DNA from: Drosophila miranda
Lineage: Eukaryota; Arthropoda; Insecta; Diptera; Drosophilidae
Reading direction: 5' to 3'
Assembly (NCBI RefSeq): GCF_003369915.1
Contig: NC_046675.1
Location: 22,382,001 to 22,446,000 of the forward strand
DNA length: 64,000 bases
Both the position numbers and the translations under genes were made by a program. Below, piece by piece: positions 53,701 to 64,000 of the stretch (position 1 is the first letter of the stretch; every line of letters begins with the position of its first letter). Under the pieces are notes generated by a model. It searched no databases, had not been told where the DNA came from, and was given only the letters and a program-made list of their open reading frames with translations.

Positions 53701-56700
53701 TTGAAATCGGTGCGAGATCTGAATATGGCCTTAGGCTCTGCCAGGCATTCAATGACTTTAGTTTCATAGGAAGTTGGGGCAAAGAGTAAGACTGAAGTAG
53801 TAGTATGAATAAAGTAGCATAAAGTCAGTGCTACTTTTAGTTGAATCGATTTATTAACTCTTTTAATCCTTTCAAAGATTATATTGAATAATTCATTAAT
53901 TGAGGATTTCTTCTATTTCTATAGGGAGGGTTTTAATAAACTCCATATTATTCCTATAAAATATAGTTCTTGGCCCATTCAAAACATAAATGATTATTAA
54001 TTTAGTGTCCATTTAGATATTAAAATCTCTTTAAGTCCCATCTTTTATGTACACATCTTTAAGCCCTTAAATCACTGTGAACCCAGTCACACACATTGAT
54101 ATCAGGTCATTCCCGAGGCTAACCATCAATTTAGTGATAGTCAGAGACTTTCCAGGCAGGACATTCATGTGCTAATTTGTGCACGAAATCGGAGACCGGC
54201 ACCCACAGCCACATGCAACAATACTCGTACAACACCAAACCACGGAGCAACCGCAACATGTGCAAAAATCTGGCATTAAAATTCCGCACAAGCAAAATCA
54301 GCCGCAGCACGAACAAAGAAGAGAAATACTTAGCCCCGGACGGTGGACGGTGTAGAGGGTACAGAGGAGCTGTTGCAGTGGCAGGACAAAAGCAATTTCA
54401 TACCTTGTGGCGATTTCTCATACGCACACTTTCCGAGAAAGAAGGGGCCCTGTCGTGTGGTTATCTCGTGCACAATGACGCCAAAGGCATAGACATCGCC
54501 CTTCTGGGTTCCCTCGGGGGCACGCTGCTGCTCGAGCTTCAAGAGCTCCGGGGCCGTCCACAGGAGGTCTGCAATGGGGAGGAGGATTGTGAGTGAGAAA
54601 TGTAATAAAATGGGTTTGCGGTTACGTACTGCTCCAGTAGGCGTGGCTGTTGCAATTGCCTCCATCGCTCTCCAGGTCGTAGCGCGAACGTCGCAGTGTG
54701 TGTAGGCCAAAGTCGGTGATCTTCAGGACGAAGCGGGAGTCCACCACGCAGTTGGAGGACTTGAGATTGCCGTGTGATCGAATGTCGGAGCTGTGGAGGA
54801 ACTGCATGCCCCGGACAATGTCGTGCATGAGAGACAGCTTGAACATCCAGTCCAGCTGGAATTGCTCGTTCTCTAGGATATCCTGCAGCGAGCCCTTTGG
54901 ACAGTATTCGGTGAGCAGGAAGCTGCGCCTCTGGTCGAGGCAGGCACCATAAAACTTCACCAAATGATCGTGCTGCAGGTCCTTCATCCGCTTCAGCTGA
55001 AGCATAAGGTTGCGCGTGAGCAGCGCCTGGACATTGTCCACTTCGATGGGTTTGATGGCCACCTTGCTCTTGCGGAACATGCCCACGGGTATGAAGATCT
55101 GGCGATCCCCATTAATCGACACCATGTCCTCGGACATCAGCGTCAGCTGGGAGCTCTGCTTCACCAGCGAGTGAAAGGATCCACGCAGACCCCGCTCGGC
55201 GGTATCCCGGAACATGACATCCTCCAAAGAGACTTTCCAGCTCATCGAATTGATCTCCGCTTCAGCGATGTAGTGGCGGTAGCCAAAGAAAAAGCACACG
55301 ACCATGATGATCACCATAGTGCCCAGGACTATCGAGAGTATGGCATAGCCAGGAAGAGCTGAAAGAGTCATTCAAATGAATGGACGATACCGGTTTTATA
55401 TGGCTTAAATCCACTCACAATTGTCGGGGCACAGAGCGCCATCATAACCACAGCTTGGATGATCCGATGGCGCCTCCTCGCGATCCCCTGCCCAGTGGAT
55501 CTCCTTATTTGACTCGAACTCCAGGCGATTGTGCAGAAAGTGGGCCACAATCTCAAAGCGCCCCGTATTGGGATTCATATCGAGCAGGGAGTAGGCCGAC
55601 AGACGGTCCCCATTGGCATCGATGGTCACGTTGCCGGTGATGCCCGTGAAGCTGCGGTTCCACATCCGTCGCACCATGTCCGTGCCATTGATGGGGCGTG
55701 TCAGCATGCTGGGATCCTCCCGGATGCTGTCGTTCAGGGCGTTCGCATAGAGCAGGACCCCATCGAAGAAGGACGTGACAAATGCCGAAATCGGTTCATT
55801 GTCGCTGAACGTGTAATTGTATTTGTCCGCTGCAATGGCTTTGATCTGTAAAAGGGTTTAGTCCCCAAACGAATTAATCTCAACTGACTCTCTTATATTG
55901 TAGCTAGTCCCTAGCCAAAAGGCACCATCAATTGTTGTTCGTGGCTCCTGGCACTTTTGTTCTTTAATTGCTTTGGCCGCCACCTCCCCCGTGAAAATTC
56001 AATTACGCGTTTGCTCGCCTGGAAAATGCAAGGGATTGCGATTGCTACACTGGAATGTCTGTGACTTTTTGTCACAATCCATGTGGAAATTATTGCAGAC
56101 CGCCTGCCGGGAGTTCCCCTGCTCCAGAGCCAAAGTTGTGCCAATGGCGGGATTTAGTTCTGGCCTCCGACTTTGACAGGGATTTGGCCTGGCAAAGAGT
56201 TGCAGTTGCACAAATATACATTGAGCGGAACGCACAAGATGCCAAGAAAGTACATACTAACTTGTTAAGAGGGACTGAGAGACTTGAGATTAGAGACTCT
56301 CCACTGGCCGAGTATTGATGGAAAATGTGGCCAGAGATCCAGAGTCTAGGGCTCTGTCAACGATGGCAGCTCATTAGGCCAGGCGGCTCTTATGTTTGTC
56401 TGTGTCTCTAAGGACTTAGTACGTGTATCTAGCAGATACATAGAGAGGCAAGTGTCTGCTTATCAGCAAGTGCAGCAGCAGCAGCCCCATTTTCATTTGC
56501 TTTCCTTTGGTTTGGTTGTGGGGATATTCTGTGGGTTGGCTTTTACGAGTGCACTTCAGTGTGAAGTTGGGACAACAAATGCTCTCAGGTGTTGTCGGGG
56601 CTGTGTTTGTTGTAAATTTACCATGTATCAACAGAAAAATGTTTACGATTCCTCTCTAGCCCCCGCTCCTGCTGCCTGCTGCAGCTCTATGCAAAATAGG

Positions 56701-59700
56701 CTCTGGTCGAAAGAGAGGGAAAGGAACGTGCACTGGCATTGAGTATGCATGAGGCTGAGGCTGGCCCAAAAAGCGAGGAATGCCTCGCAACAGCAGCAAA
56801 AAAGAAAGAAGGAAGTGACTACAAAAGAGCAACAAAAGAAATCTGGGAAAAATTTTCAAATTGGCTGCCACATCCATTTCGATGCAAATATCCATGGACC
56901 CCCATAACCACTCACCTCATTGGACACCCGCGTGTACTCATTGTCGTTGGGCTGTTTGGGGGTGACGGTCAGCATGGCGGTGTACGCCTTCTGGGCACGC
57001 TCATTATTCAAATCCGTATCGTTCTTATCATACCATGGCTGCGACGTCAGATAGGGAACCCTGCAAAAGATAGTAATAGTACGAAAGAAAAGTTATTAAT
57101 CAAGTCGCTCTCTCTCTCTCGCTTTCTCTCCCACCTGCTCTTATGTACAGTCTGCCCTTTTATTTGTAATCAATTTCGTATTTATTTTTGACATATGTAC
57201 ATATTTTTTTGCCTTATCAATGCAGTTTTTAATTTGCCTTTGTGCCGTCCCGTTCGCCGACGTGTTAGGTTTATTGCCAGCTTTGATATGCGTCATAAAT
57301 TGTTTATAAATAGATTGGTAAAGTGTGCGAAACCAGCAAAACCCACACAGCTACAGCCACAGGGACAGACAGAGATACTTCTGTTCGAAGATGTTCGGTG
57401 TAAATGCATTTGAAATACATATGTACATTACCCTCTCTCCACGGGACGTTATCATCTGGTGTTCGCATGTATTTCGGTCTTGTTTCAATGCTAGAATGAC
57501 CCCTGGTTACGAATACATTTTGAAAATTATTGATTATGAAGAGTGCAAGACATCCATGTTTCGTTCAAGGTTCAATCTGAATTGCATTTATGAATGGGGT
57601 GTAAGGCGATTCGATTGTGGGTAGAAATACCATGAATAGTAGATGCCTATGGGCATAAGAGATTGAAAGAAAGAACGAGGGGGAGACATCTGTCACTGAC
57701 TTATATGCTTTATTCACATTTGCAGTTCTTATGCATGAGATATGCAGTCGAATGGAGACCTTTTTTTTATGTCAATGCGACTGGGAAAGATTAGGGCGAA
57801 GGGTGAGAGAGTCTTCTCCATCAACTCTCGCAAAGTGCACATGCACTTTGTGGACATTGAAAATAATGAGTTATAGTAACCCATATTCCCGAGAATTCCA
57901 TCGAGAATTTTGTTCAAAATACATAGATCTCAATACAGTTTTTTCAAGCAGGAAATTGATTAGTTAATCCCAATGTACTCGTATATACCGGCATTCAGAC
58001 AAATGCACTTGGGAGTGCGGGTACGGGTACGACTGGGGGTATATATAGATTACACTATATATAAAACGCAACATTTTTCCATTGATTGCAAGTGTCATGA
58101 AGGTCAGAAGGCGATTAGAATGCATTTAGTGCACATGCAAATAAATATAGAAATTGACTGCAAATGTTCGGGTATTCGAGTATTCCCGCTGCTTGCATAG
58201 CTGGAGGAGGAGGAGTTCATCCATCTCCTTTCAGTGCAACCCGAACATTTTAACCTTTCGTATTGCATTTATCATTGGGAGATCTACTATACTATCTATA
58301 CTTATTCTGTATTAGAGCAACACTCTCTTAACATAGCTCTTTCTTTTTGATACTCCGCCATCTCCGATACCATCTTTGGTGTAGATCTATTCTATCAAAG
58401 TGCTTGCTGGGGTGAGGCTGTGGGGAGGGTGTGCGATGGGAGACAAAGAGACCCGAGCATTACTCAGCATTTATATTTGTGGGTAATCGTAATGAGTCGA
58501 AGTCCAAGTCCAAGTCCAAGCCCGACTCGGAGTACAATTCTGAGGTGCTCTTAGAGTCGATTTGTTGGCTTTAATCGATCTGCCCCTGCCATGTGCCGAA
58601 GTGTGGAATTTCCTCAATTTAAAAATAGCTTTTGTGGCTGCCTCAGAGAGAGAGGGGCAAATGCAGATGCTATTTACGGACAACTCCGATTGCTACATTT
58701 CATAATTTTAATAACCTTGACTAATGTTTGTACGTTGTACAGTACATATGCCCGCACCTCGTGCGCAGTTTGTAAAGAATATTTTTGTTTGAGAGTGCGC
58801 GTGGTGTACTTTTTTGTGTGTTGTTTGTGATATATTATTTTTTATTGTGTTTGATCAAAGTGAAAGGCAACAAATTGATCACCTTTTGTAGCTGTGGCAT
58901 CTGTGTATCTGTGGTGTCTGTTAAGTAATTCAAAGATTTACTCACCGCGAAAATAACTCAATGTTGATGAAAACATATTCGCCGCTATCGATCATATTCA
59001 ACTCCTCGGCTGTCAGCATAATTTGACGTATCGACTGCGGATCGGCGCACATAATGACAACTGCAAAAAAAGATACAAGCCAAAATTGAAATCAAAATAG
59101 TCATGTTTTTGGCCAGATCTGGTGGCTCTCTTGTCATTAAAAATGTATTAATTTATTTAAAAGCTGTCGATTGTCAGTGGCTCTGACGTCAGTGAATGTA
59201 AAAAGCGTAAGGAAGATAAAAACACGTTGTTTCTTAAATTAAAACTCAAAAGTATCTTATTGGTGCTCCACACTGAAGTTGATATGAGTCTGACAGCACT
59301 CGATACAGCACTCGTTTTCGATATGTTTTCAGAGCAGAGAAGAGAATGGGGAAAGGATACAACAATAAGCAAGTATCTAATATAATTATTTCTAGCCAGC
59401 AGGAAATTTTCCTAACGCAATTAGGTGCCAATATTAGCTAGGTTTTGCTTCAAAGCTAGAATGTGTAAAAGTTTTTTAATTAACTCCATTCAAACTTATC
59501 TGAAATTTGCATATCAATTAAAAATGTAATCCAATTGAAACTCACAAATAATATTATTGAAATAAGTTGCATTTTGTATATGTTTCTGATAGGTAGAAAA
59601 TTGTTAAAAGTTATGCATTCTGCATATGCATTGGCAACATTTTGATTACAAATTTTCAATTTATATTCATGCGCGAAATGCTAAAATAATACTGACAGTT

Positions 59701-62700
59701 GCTAATTATTTCTGGCTAATGTGGAATGAAATTGATCCCACATGCACGCACAATAGATATAATGAATTCCATTAATTAAAAATTGAATGTCAATCAGGAG
59801 AAGTATTAGAGGTTTTTAGCAGACTTCAGGTATTCATTGAGGTTTTCAAATGGTATCACATATTCTCTTCTAATATAATTCCATCTAAATCCCAAATGAA
59901 ATTGCCCACACACTCGAGAGTTCATGTAAATTCCATCAATTACAAATTGAATGTCAAGCCATAAGCCATCATAAACTGGCCAATGTAATTGCGCATACGA
60001 CTTGTTGTGCGGCACTCATGATTTGCAAACACCGGTTCGTTCCCATGTAGGTATTTGCATGTCAAATGTATTGCCAACAAGTACATAAACTATATTAATA
60101 GCAAAATCGGAAACTTCTGCCTCCGAGAGAAGAGACAAAGGTATGCACATGTGTATATGATATGTATCACAGCTCAAACACAGAACAATCAAGTGCAATT
60201 TTCTCAGTCGCCTACCCTCTCGGTAATGCAATTTTCAACGTCATCTTTTGAGTTTTCTTTGCTGGAATTTAATTACTTAAAAAAGATGGGAGCACAAGCC
60301 CTGGGCCTGGACCTGAACCTGGGCTTGGGCTTGGCAATTTCAAGTTCAGTGGAAAAAACTTGCAATTGACTTGATTTAATTATGCAATTTTTATTTTCTT
60401 TTTTTATTTGTTTCTTGTTGTTTCTCTTTTAAATGTTACATCTCGAACTTTTGCTGTGTTGTGTTGTTTGTGAGTATAAAGTTAGGTCGTGAGTGTGTGT
60501 ATTTTTATACCATGATATGAATAAGTAATTAAAAGTTGTGCCCTGAGTCAGACCGAGGTGTTCTCAAGCATAATTGTTGTGGCAGAGGACTCTGAACTTT
60601 GTTTCGGTTCATAAAATATACTCGTATATATAAATCAATAACCAAAGCAATATAAATTATTGTAAGCCATAAAAGAATCATGTTTGTGTAAAGATTAACA
60701 TCAGGAAGATATCAAATAACAAATTGAATAAGTCAAAGTTCAGAATAAAAAGGCTTAAAGTGTATTTCCTGAGGTGTAACTTAACTTATTTCTTGAGTAA
60801 ATTATTAAATCAATAAAATAACAAAACACGTACAGATTCATGTCAAAAGTGGGCTGATTTATGATAAAGAAAGTACTCCTATGGACTGCCCTTGAACTCT
60901 GTTTTATTGTTATATATCATCATAAGAAATAATTAACTTTCTTTGTCGGCAAACCCAAAAATAATAATGCACAGACAACAAACTCATTTAGCATTCGAAA
61001 CAGAGCACTTGTCGCCATCATTATGTTTTAATTAAAATTTATTATATGGCAAACAGAATCTATTTGGAAACAGTGCTTCCAATATATGGAGTTTAACAGC
61101 AGTCATGAGGTTTATAAATATCCCATTGTACGACAGATGAATGTTATATCAATGCAGAGCCCTAGTGGATAAGGCTTTTGGTTTTTGAGTGCTGTGGATA
61201 TCCAAGCATTTTAGGAGGCATTTTCATCTCCTTTAAGCCCTGTTTTTGGCCTCTACATTTGCGCTAAAGAAAAATCTTGTAATTTTTTCCGAAATTTCCA
61301 AGACAGAAGAACCAGAATAGCCTTTTTCTATTAATACTCTTGGGGGTTCCTTTGATTTCGAATGACTTTTAGAAACAATAAAACCATAACTTAATTAACT
61401 ACTTCTTCAGATGTAATCCGTAGTCATTCCCTCTTCGTTTCTTGTAACCCCATTAAAAATCAATTAGCATAGCACTGTGAAGCGTATTGCCGCGAAATGC
61501 CTCACAAAATACATATGCATAACGATTGTAATTGTTTATTGAGTTAATTGCCAATAAATGAAATGAAATGAGCTGTAATTAAACAATTTCATGCGATCCA
61601 AATGGACAGAGAGAGAGAGAGAGCTAGAGACAGAGAGAGAAGGTAGCACATCACAGGCACACAGGCAGACAGACAGGCATCAAAACGACACAGGCACTGG
61701 CTTACACTACGTATGCTTGATATTCGACTATTTGCTGTCACTCATATGTGTCCATGACAGCTGACGGCTTCATAACTAGCCGGCTGCTAATTTGATATTT
61801 TAATTAACAGCGAATCATTGCAACGGGCAAAATTCATGCCCAATCAATTCACATTTCAATTTACTTACAGTCGACTGCAAACGTTGCTCATACGCACCGT
61901 TGTGCACACAGGCGCAGTCCAACTGTTGGGACTATTAATAGTATGAGAGACTATTTAATTCAGAACCTGATCAGATACACAGGTATCTATGTATGTTTGC
62001 TCTGCAGATAGTATCTATTCCTATTGGACTGGTTTCTTGAACTTGTCTTTGGCACACTCATTACAGCCGTGTCGTGTCTATAATTAAATCGTTTTCGCTT
62101 TCAATGACAGAGAACGCAATGAGGTTAAAAAAGTTCAGGGTGGGATGTACGCTCAAATGCACTGGCAAGTGTAAGCGCATCAGATGGGCAAACAAATCGA
62201 CAAGGTCGTCTCTCTCTGTTGCATGTCTCTCTGTTGCATGCCAAGGAGGTCAAACTATAAATATTCCTAGAGAGAAAACAGATGGGATGAGCCAGAAGAA
62301 CATCAAAAAATGCATGTCGGAAGTGGGAATTGAAGGAAACGAGTGCAGTTAGCTCTACCATAATGTTTCTAGACACTTACTTCTCGTCTGCATGGCCACG
62401 TTCTTCAGCATTCGTGTGATGTCCGCCTTGGTCCAGGTGGTTGTATCGAATCCCAGCTGATAGACCGACTGCTTTTCGATGGTATCGTGGATGGCGGCCA
62501 GGCACAGGAAGCACACAGAGTTCCCTTTGACCTTGGCATTCTCATTCTGGTAGATCAGGGCTGTGCGCGTCCAATTAAAGCTGTTGAGAATGGCTCGCAC
62601 CACATTTCCCAGATTATTAACCTGGGCTCCCTTGAGACGGGTGAGCGTGGAGTAGCTCTCGGACTTTTTGTTGAACTCCTTGGCATTGCCGCCGGTGGTG

Positions 62701-63299
62701 AGGACAGGCACCTGCCAGACATCCGCATAGCGGGAGATCGGAGCCAAAACATACTCGCAGGGTAGTCCAAACACTGCATTCACCTCCGGCCACTGGGTGT
62801 AGATCTCGAAGAAACCGATAGGTCCGTACTTCGAGGAGCAGAATGTATCCCTTGAGATCAGCTTGATGTCGAAGTGGGTGCCGCCGACAAAGCCCTTCCG
62901 CTGGATGTGCCGGATGCCCAGCTCCAGAACGGGCAGCACCTTCGGCATTATGCAGTCGTTCTTGTTGTCCGACTCCACAGAGGGCAGCAGGGCCACAAAA
63001 ACCAGCTGTCGATGGGCCACATGGTGGTGGTTGGGCATGGCCTGGGCGGGAATGCTCGGGAAGTGCTGCACCAGCTCTGTTATCTGGGACTTGTGTGAGT
63101 TCTTGGTCTCGGGTGTCTTGAAACTGTGCTCATCGGAGCTCGATCCCATGGGGGCCACGCCACCCACAGCCTCGACATCGTAGAACCAGGCCCGGGCAGG
63201 TCCTCGACTCGGCAGCAGCACCACCAGCAGCAGGCACAGGCTCAGGCCGAGGCTCAGTCCCCGTAATGTTGGCCGGACCGATCTGCCAACGGGGGGCAT
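50731..63299 (-). CDS. Receptor (natriuretic-peptide-type) guanylyl cyclase, CG31183-like
   Basis: Eight coding exons: 63299-62381, 59060-58946, 57060-56916, 55845-55419, 55358-54630, 54568-54404, 52629-52446, 52381-50731; 1444 aa. It makes cGMP in response to an extracellular signal at the plasma membrane. Start at ATG 63299 gives a signal peptide ([14 protein letters not shown]). A ligand-binding ANF-receptor-like ectodomain of about 500 residues, a membrane helix ([20 protein letters not shown]), a kinase-homology domain with HGNLKSSN in place of the HRD motif but DFG kept, and the cyclase domain follow. The cyclase keeps the metal Asp residues ([14 protein letters not shown]), guanine-selecting Glu and Cys (VETIGD, YCLFGDT) and NTASR. 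A Ser-rich tail of about 330 residues follows. Identification with CG31183 rests on neighbourhood only. Confidence 0.88.
52897..53769 (+). CDS. Possible nested gene of unknown function in a cyclase intron
   Basis: On the strand opposite the cyclase, an open frame from ATG 52897 ([20 protein letters not shown]) runs 167 codons to a consensus donor (GTGAGT at 53400), one base before a stop. The first good acceptor (TTTCCAG, 53504) keeps the frame to a stop at 53767-53769, giving 255 aa. An in-frame ATG 72 bp upstream is an alternative start. The first exon is Trp/Cys/Ser-rich with no domain I know. The second part crosses a CT-rich microsatellite and looks less like coding sequence. Possibly a real single-exon gene with the TGA at 53401. 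Confidence 0.4.
55846..56915. other. Cyclase intron between exons 3 and 4
   Basis: 1070 bp with no long conserved frame. Mixed composition and a CAGCAG run near 56470. Nothing identified. Confidence 0.45.
57061..58945. other. Cyclase intron between exons 2 and 3
   Basis: 1885 bp, AT-rich, with a TC repeat near 57106-57122 and a six-base tandem (CCAAGT) near 58500-58520. No gene seen. Confidence 0.45.
59061..62380. other. First cyclase intron
   Basis: 3320-bp AT-rich intron. Includes a GA repeat at about 61607-61640 and a pair of near-identical CTCTCTGTTGCATG copies around 62211-62240. No coding exon, tRNA or transposon recognised. Confidence 0.45.
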
Positions 63300-63358
63300 C
63301 TCGGATGGGATCTGTTCCGAGCTCTCCTCCACTCTGGGGAACGGTGTCGTTTTCGTGA

Positions 63359-63360
<2 letters not shown>

Positions 63361-63408
<48 letters not shown>
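63361..63408. repeat. (TC)n microsatellite in the cyclase 5' region
   Basis: An almost pure TC run of about 48 bp, about 60 bp upstream of the cyclase ATG; on the transcribed strand it is (GA)n, a potential GAGA-factor site. Confidence 0.9.
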
Positions 63409-63411
<3 letters not shown>

Positions 63412-64000
63412 GTTCGATTCGGGATACTCGTTTGTGTTTTTTGTCAAGCGTTGCACTTTGTCACTGATTTTGATTGCATTATTTATGCGAGTGCTTTTAT
63501 TGTTATCACAGCTCCTTCTTTAATTCATTTTTTTTTTTTGACAATATATTTAACCTTTGCAGCAAGACCTGCATTGAAATTGAAATTTCGATTATTAATT
63601 ACACTGTTTTGTTTGCTTCGAATTTTTATTAATGATCGCCGATTGTTCAAATTTAATTAAACTTTTCATTAGCCAACTGGTTGTTCCTTCCTTTATTTGG
63701 TTGCCATCAGTTTAATTAGTATTCTTACATTATTTTATCATCAATTTATTGAGGCGTTCACAAATATGCACAGCCGCCAATTTTCATTGAAGGATAAGCC
63801 GAAAATCCAAAATAATATTTACTATTCGAATTTATAAATATTCGTAAACGCAGCCCGTGAATAACAGCCACATTGCAATTTTCATTCCATGTAAAACACT
63901 TGTGTGTGCTGGAGAATATGAATACGAAAACACACACATAATAATCGAGTTTCGTTTTAAAAGAAGTCGTACTCTGAATACTCTAAATATTTCAGAGGCA
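63409..64000. other. Upstream region of the receptor guanylyl cyclase
   Basis: AT-rich 5' UTR/promoter side of the cyclase up to the window end. No further gene, TATA box or DRE that I would assign. Confidence 0.4.

Noticed and set aside
61605-61642. GA-rich run as a functional GAGA element
   Set aside because: An intronic simple repeat far from any start; no other regulatory context.

Overview
This is insect nuclear DNA. The genes are split by short GT-AG introns, the promoters carry Drosophila housekeeping core elements (Motif 1/M1BP, Ohler motif 6, DRE), and the proteins match Drosophila families closely. The gene set Arpc3, ND-23, spn-E, a SNAPC1/Pbp45 gene, a cv-d-like lipoprotein, an arginine-kinase-like gene, Hmt-1 and a receptor guanylyl cyclase is, as far as I recall, the gene neighbourhood of D. 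melanogaster polytene region 89A (Muller element E). The sequence is not D. melanogaster itself; I infer another Sophophora species but cannot name it.

Positions 1-28886 are a head-to-tail tandem array: the tail of one unit (1-517) and four further units (518-5812, 5813-13173, 13174-21069, 21070-28886) of 5.3, 7.4, 7.9 and 7.8 kb. Each unit holds, in order: the 3' end of a glutamine-rich gene (+), an intact SLX1 structure-specific endonuclease gene (+), a two-exon gene of unknown function on the minus strand (acidic N-terminus, disordered repeat-rich body), the actin-nucleation gene Arpc3 (+), and a 3' fragment of ND-23 (-). The last unit runs into the complete ND-23 gene, so its right edge is the ancestral junction. 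Every other unit boundary joins ND-23 exon 2 to the Q-rich gene.

The most unusual component is the minus-strand gene. In three units its second exon has an in-frame 192-bp (64-residue) coding minisatellite with 9, 12 and 12 copies. The leftmost complete unit has no minisatellite and a nonsense codon. The reading frame survives in three units while the repeat number changes, as expected of a young, fast-evolving coding repeat. SLX1 is intact in all four units. Arpc3 is intact in three and frameshifted in one.

Positions 28588-64000 are single-copy. ND-23 (complex I TYKY subunit) and spn-E (piRNA-pathway DEAH helicase/Tudor protein) share a mirror-symmetric bidirectional promoter. A SNAPC1-family gene lies antisense in a spn-E intron. 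cv-d (15 coding exons, 1471 aa) hosts, in an intron on the opposite strand, a gene that joins a MYCBP/AMY-1-like N-terminus to an arginine-kinase domain with two altered catalytic positions. Hmt-1 (ABCB6-type half-transporter) and an eight-coding-exon receptor guanylyl cyclase follow, both on the minus strand; the cyclase has large AT-rich introns and one possible nested gene. I see no transposable element, tRNA, rRNA or CRISPR. The exon models were built by hand from splice signals; all of the single-copy models close in frame.
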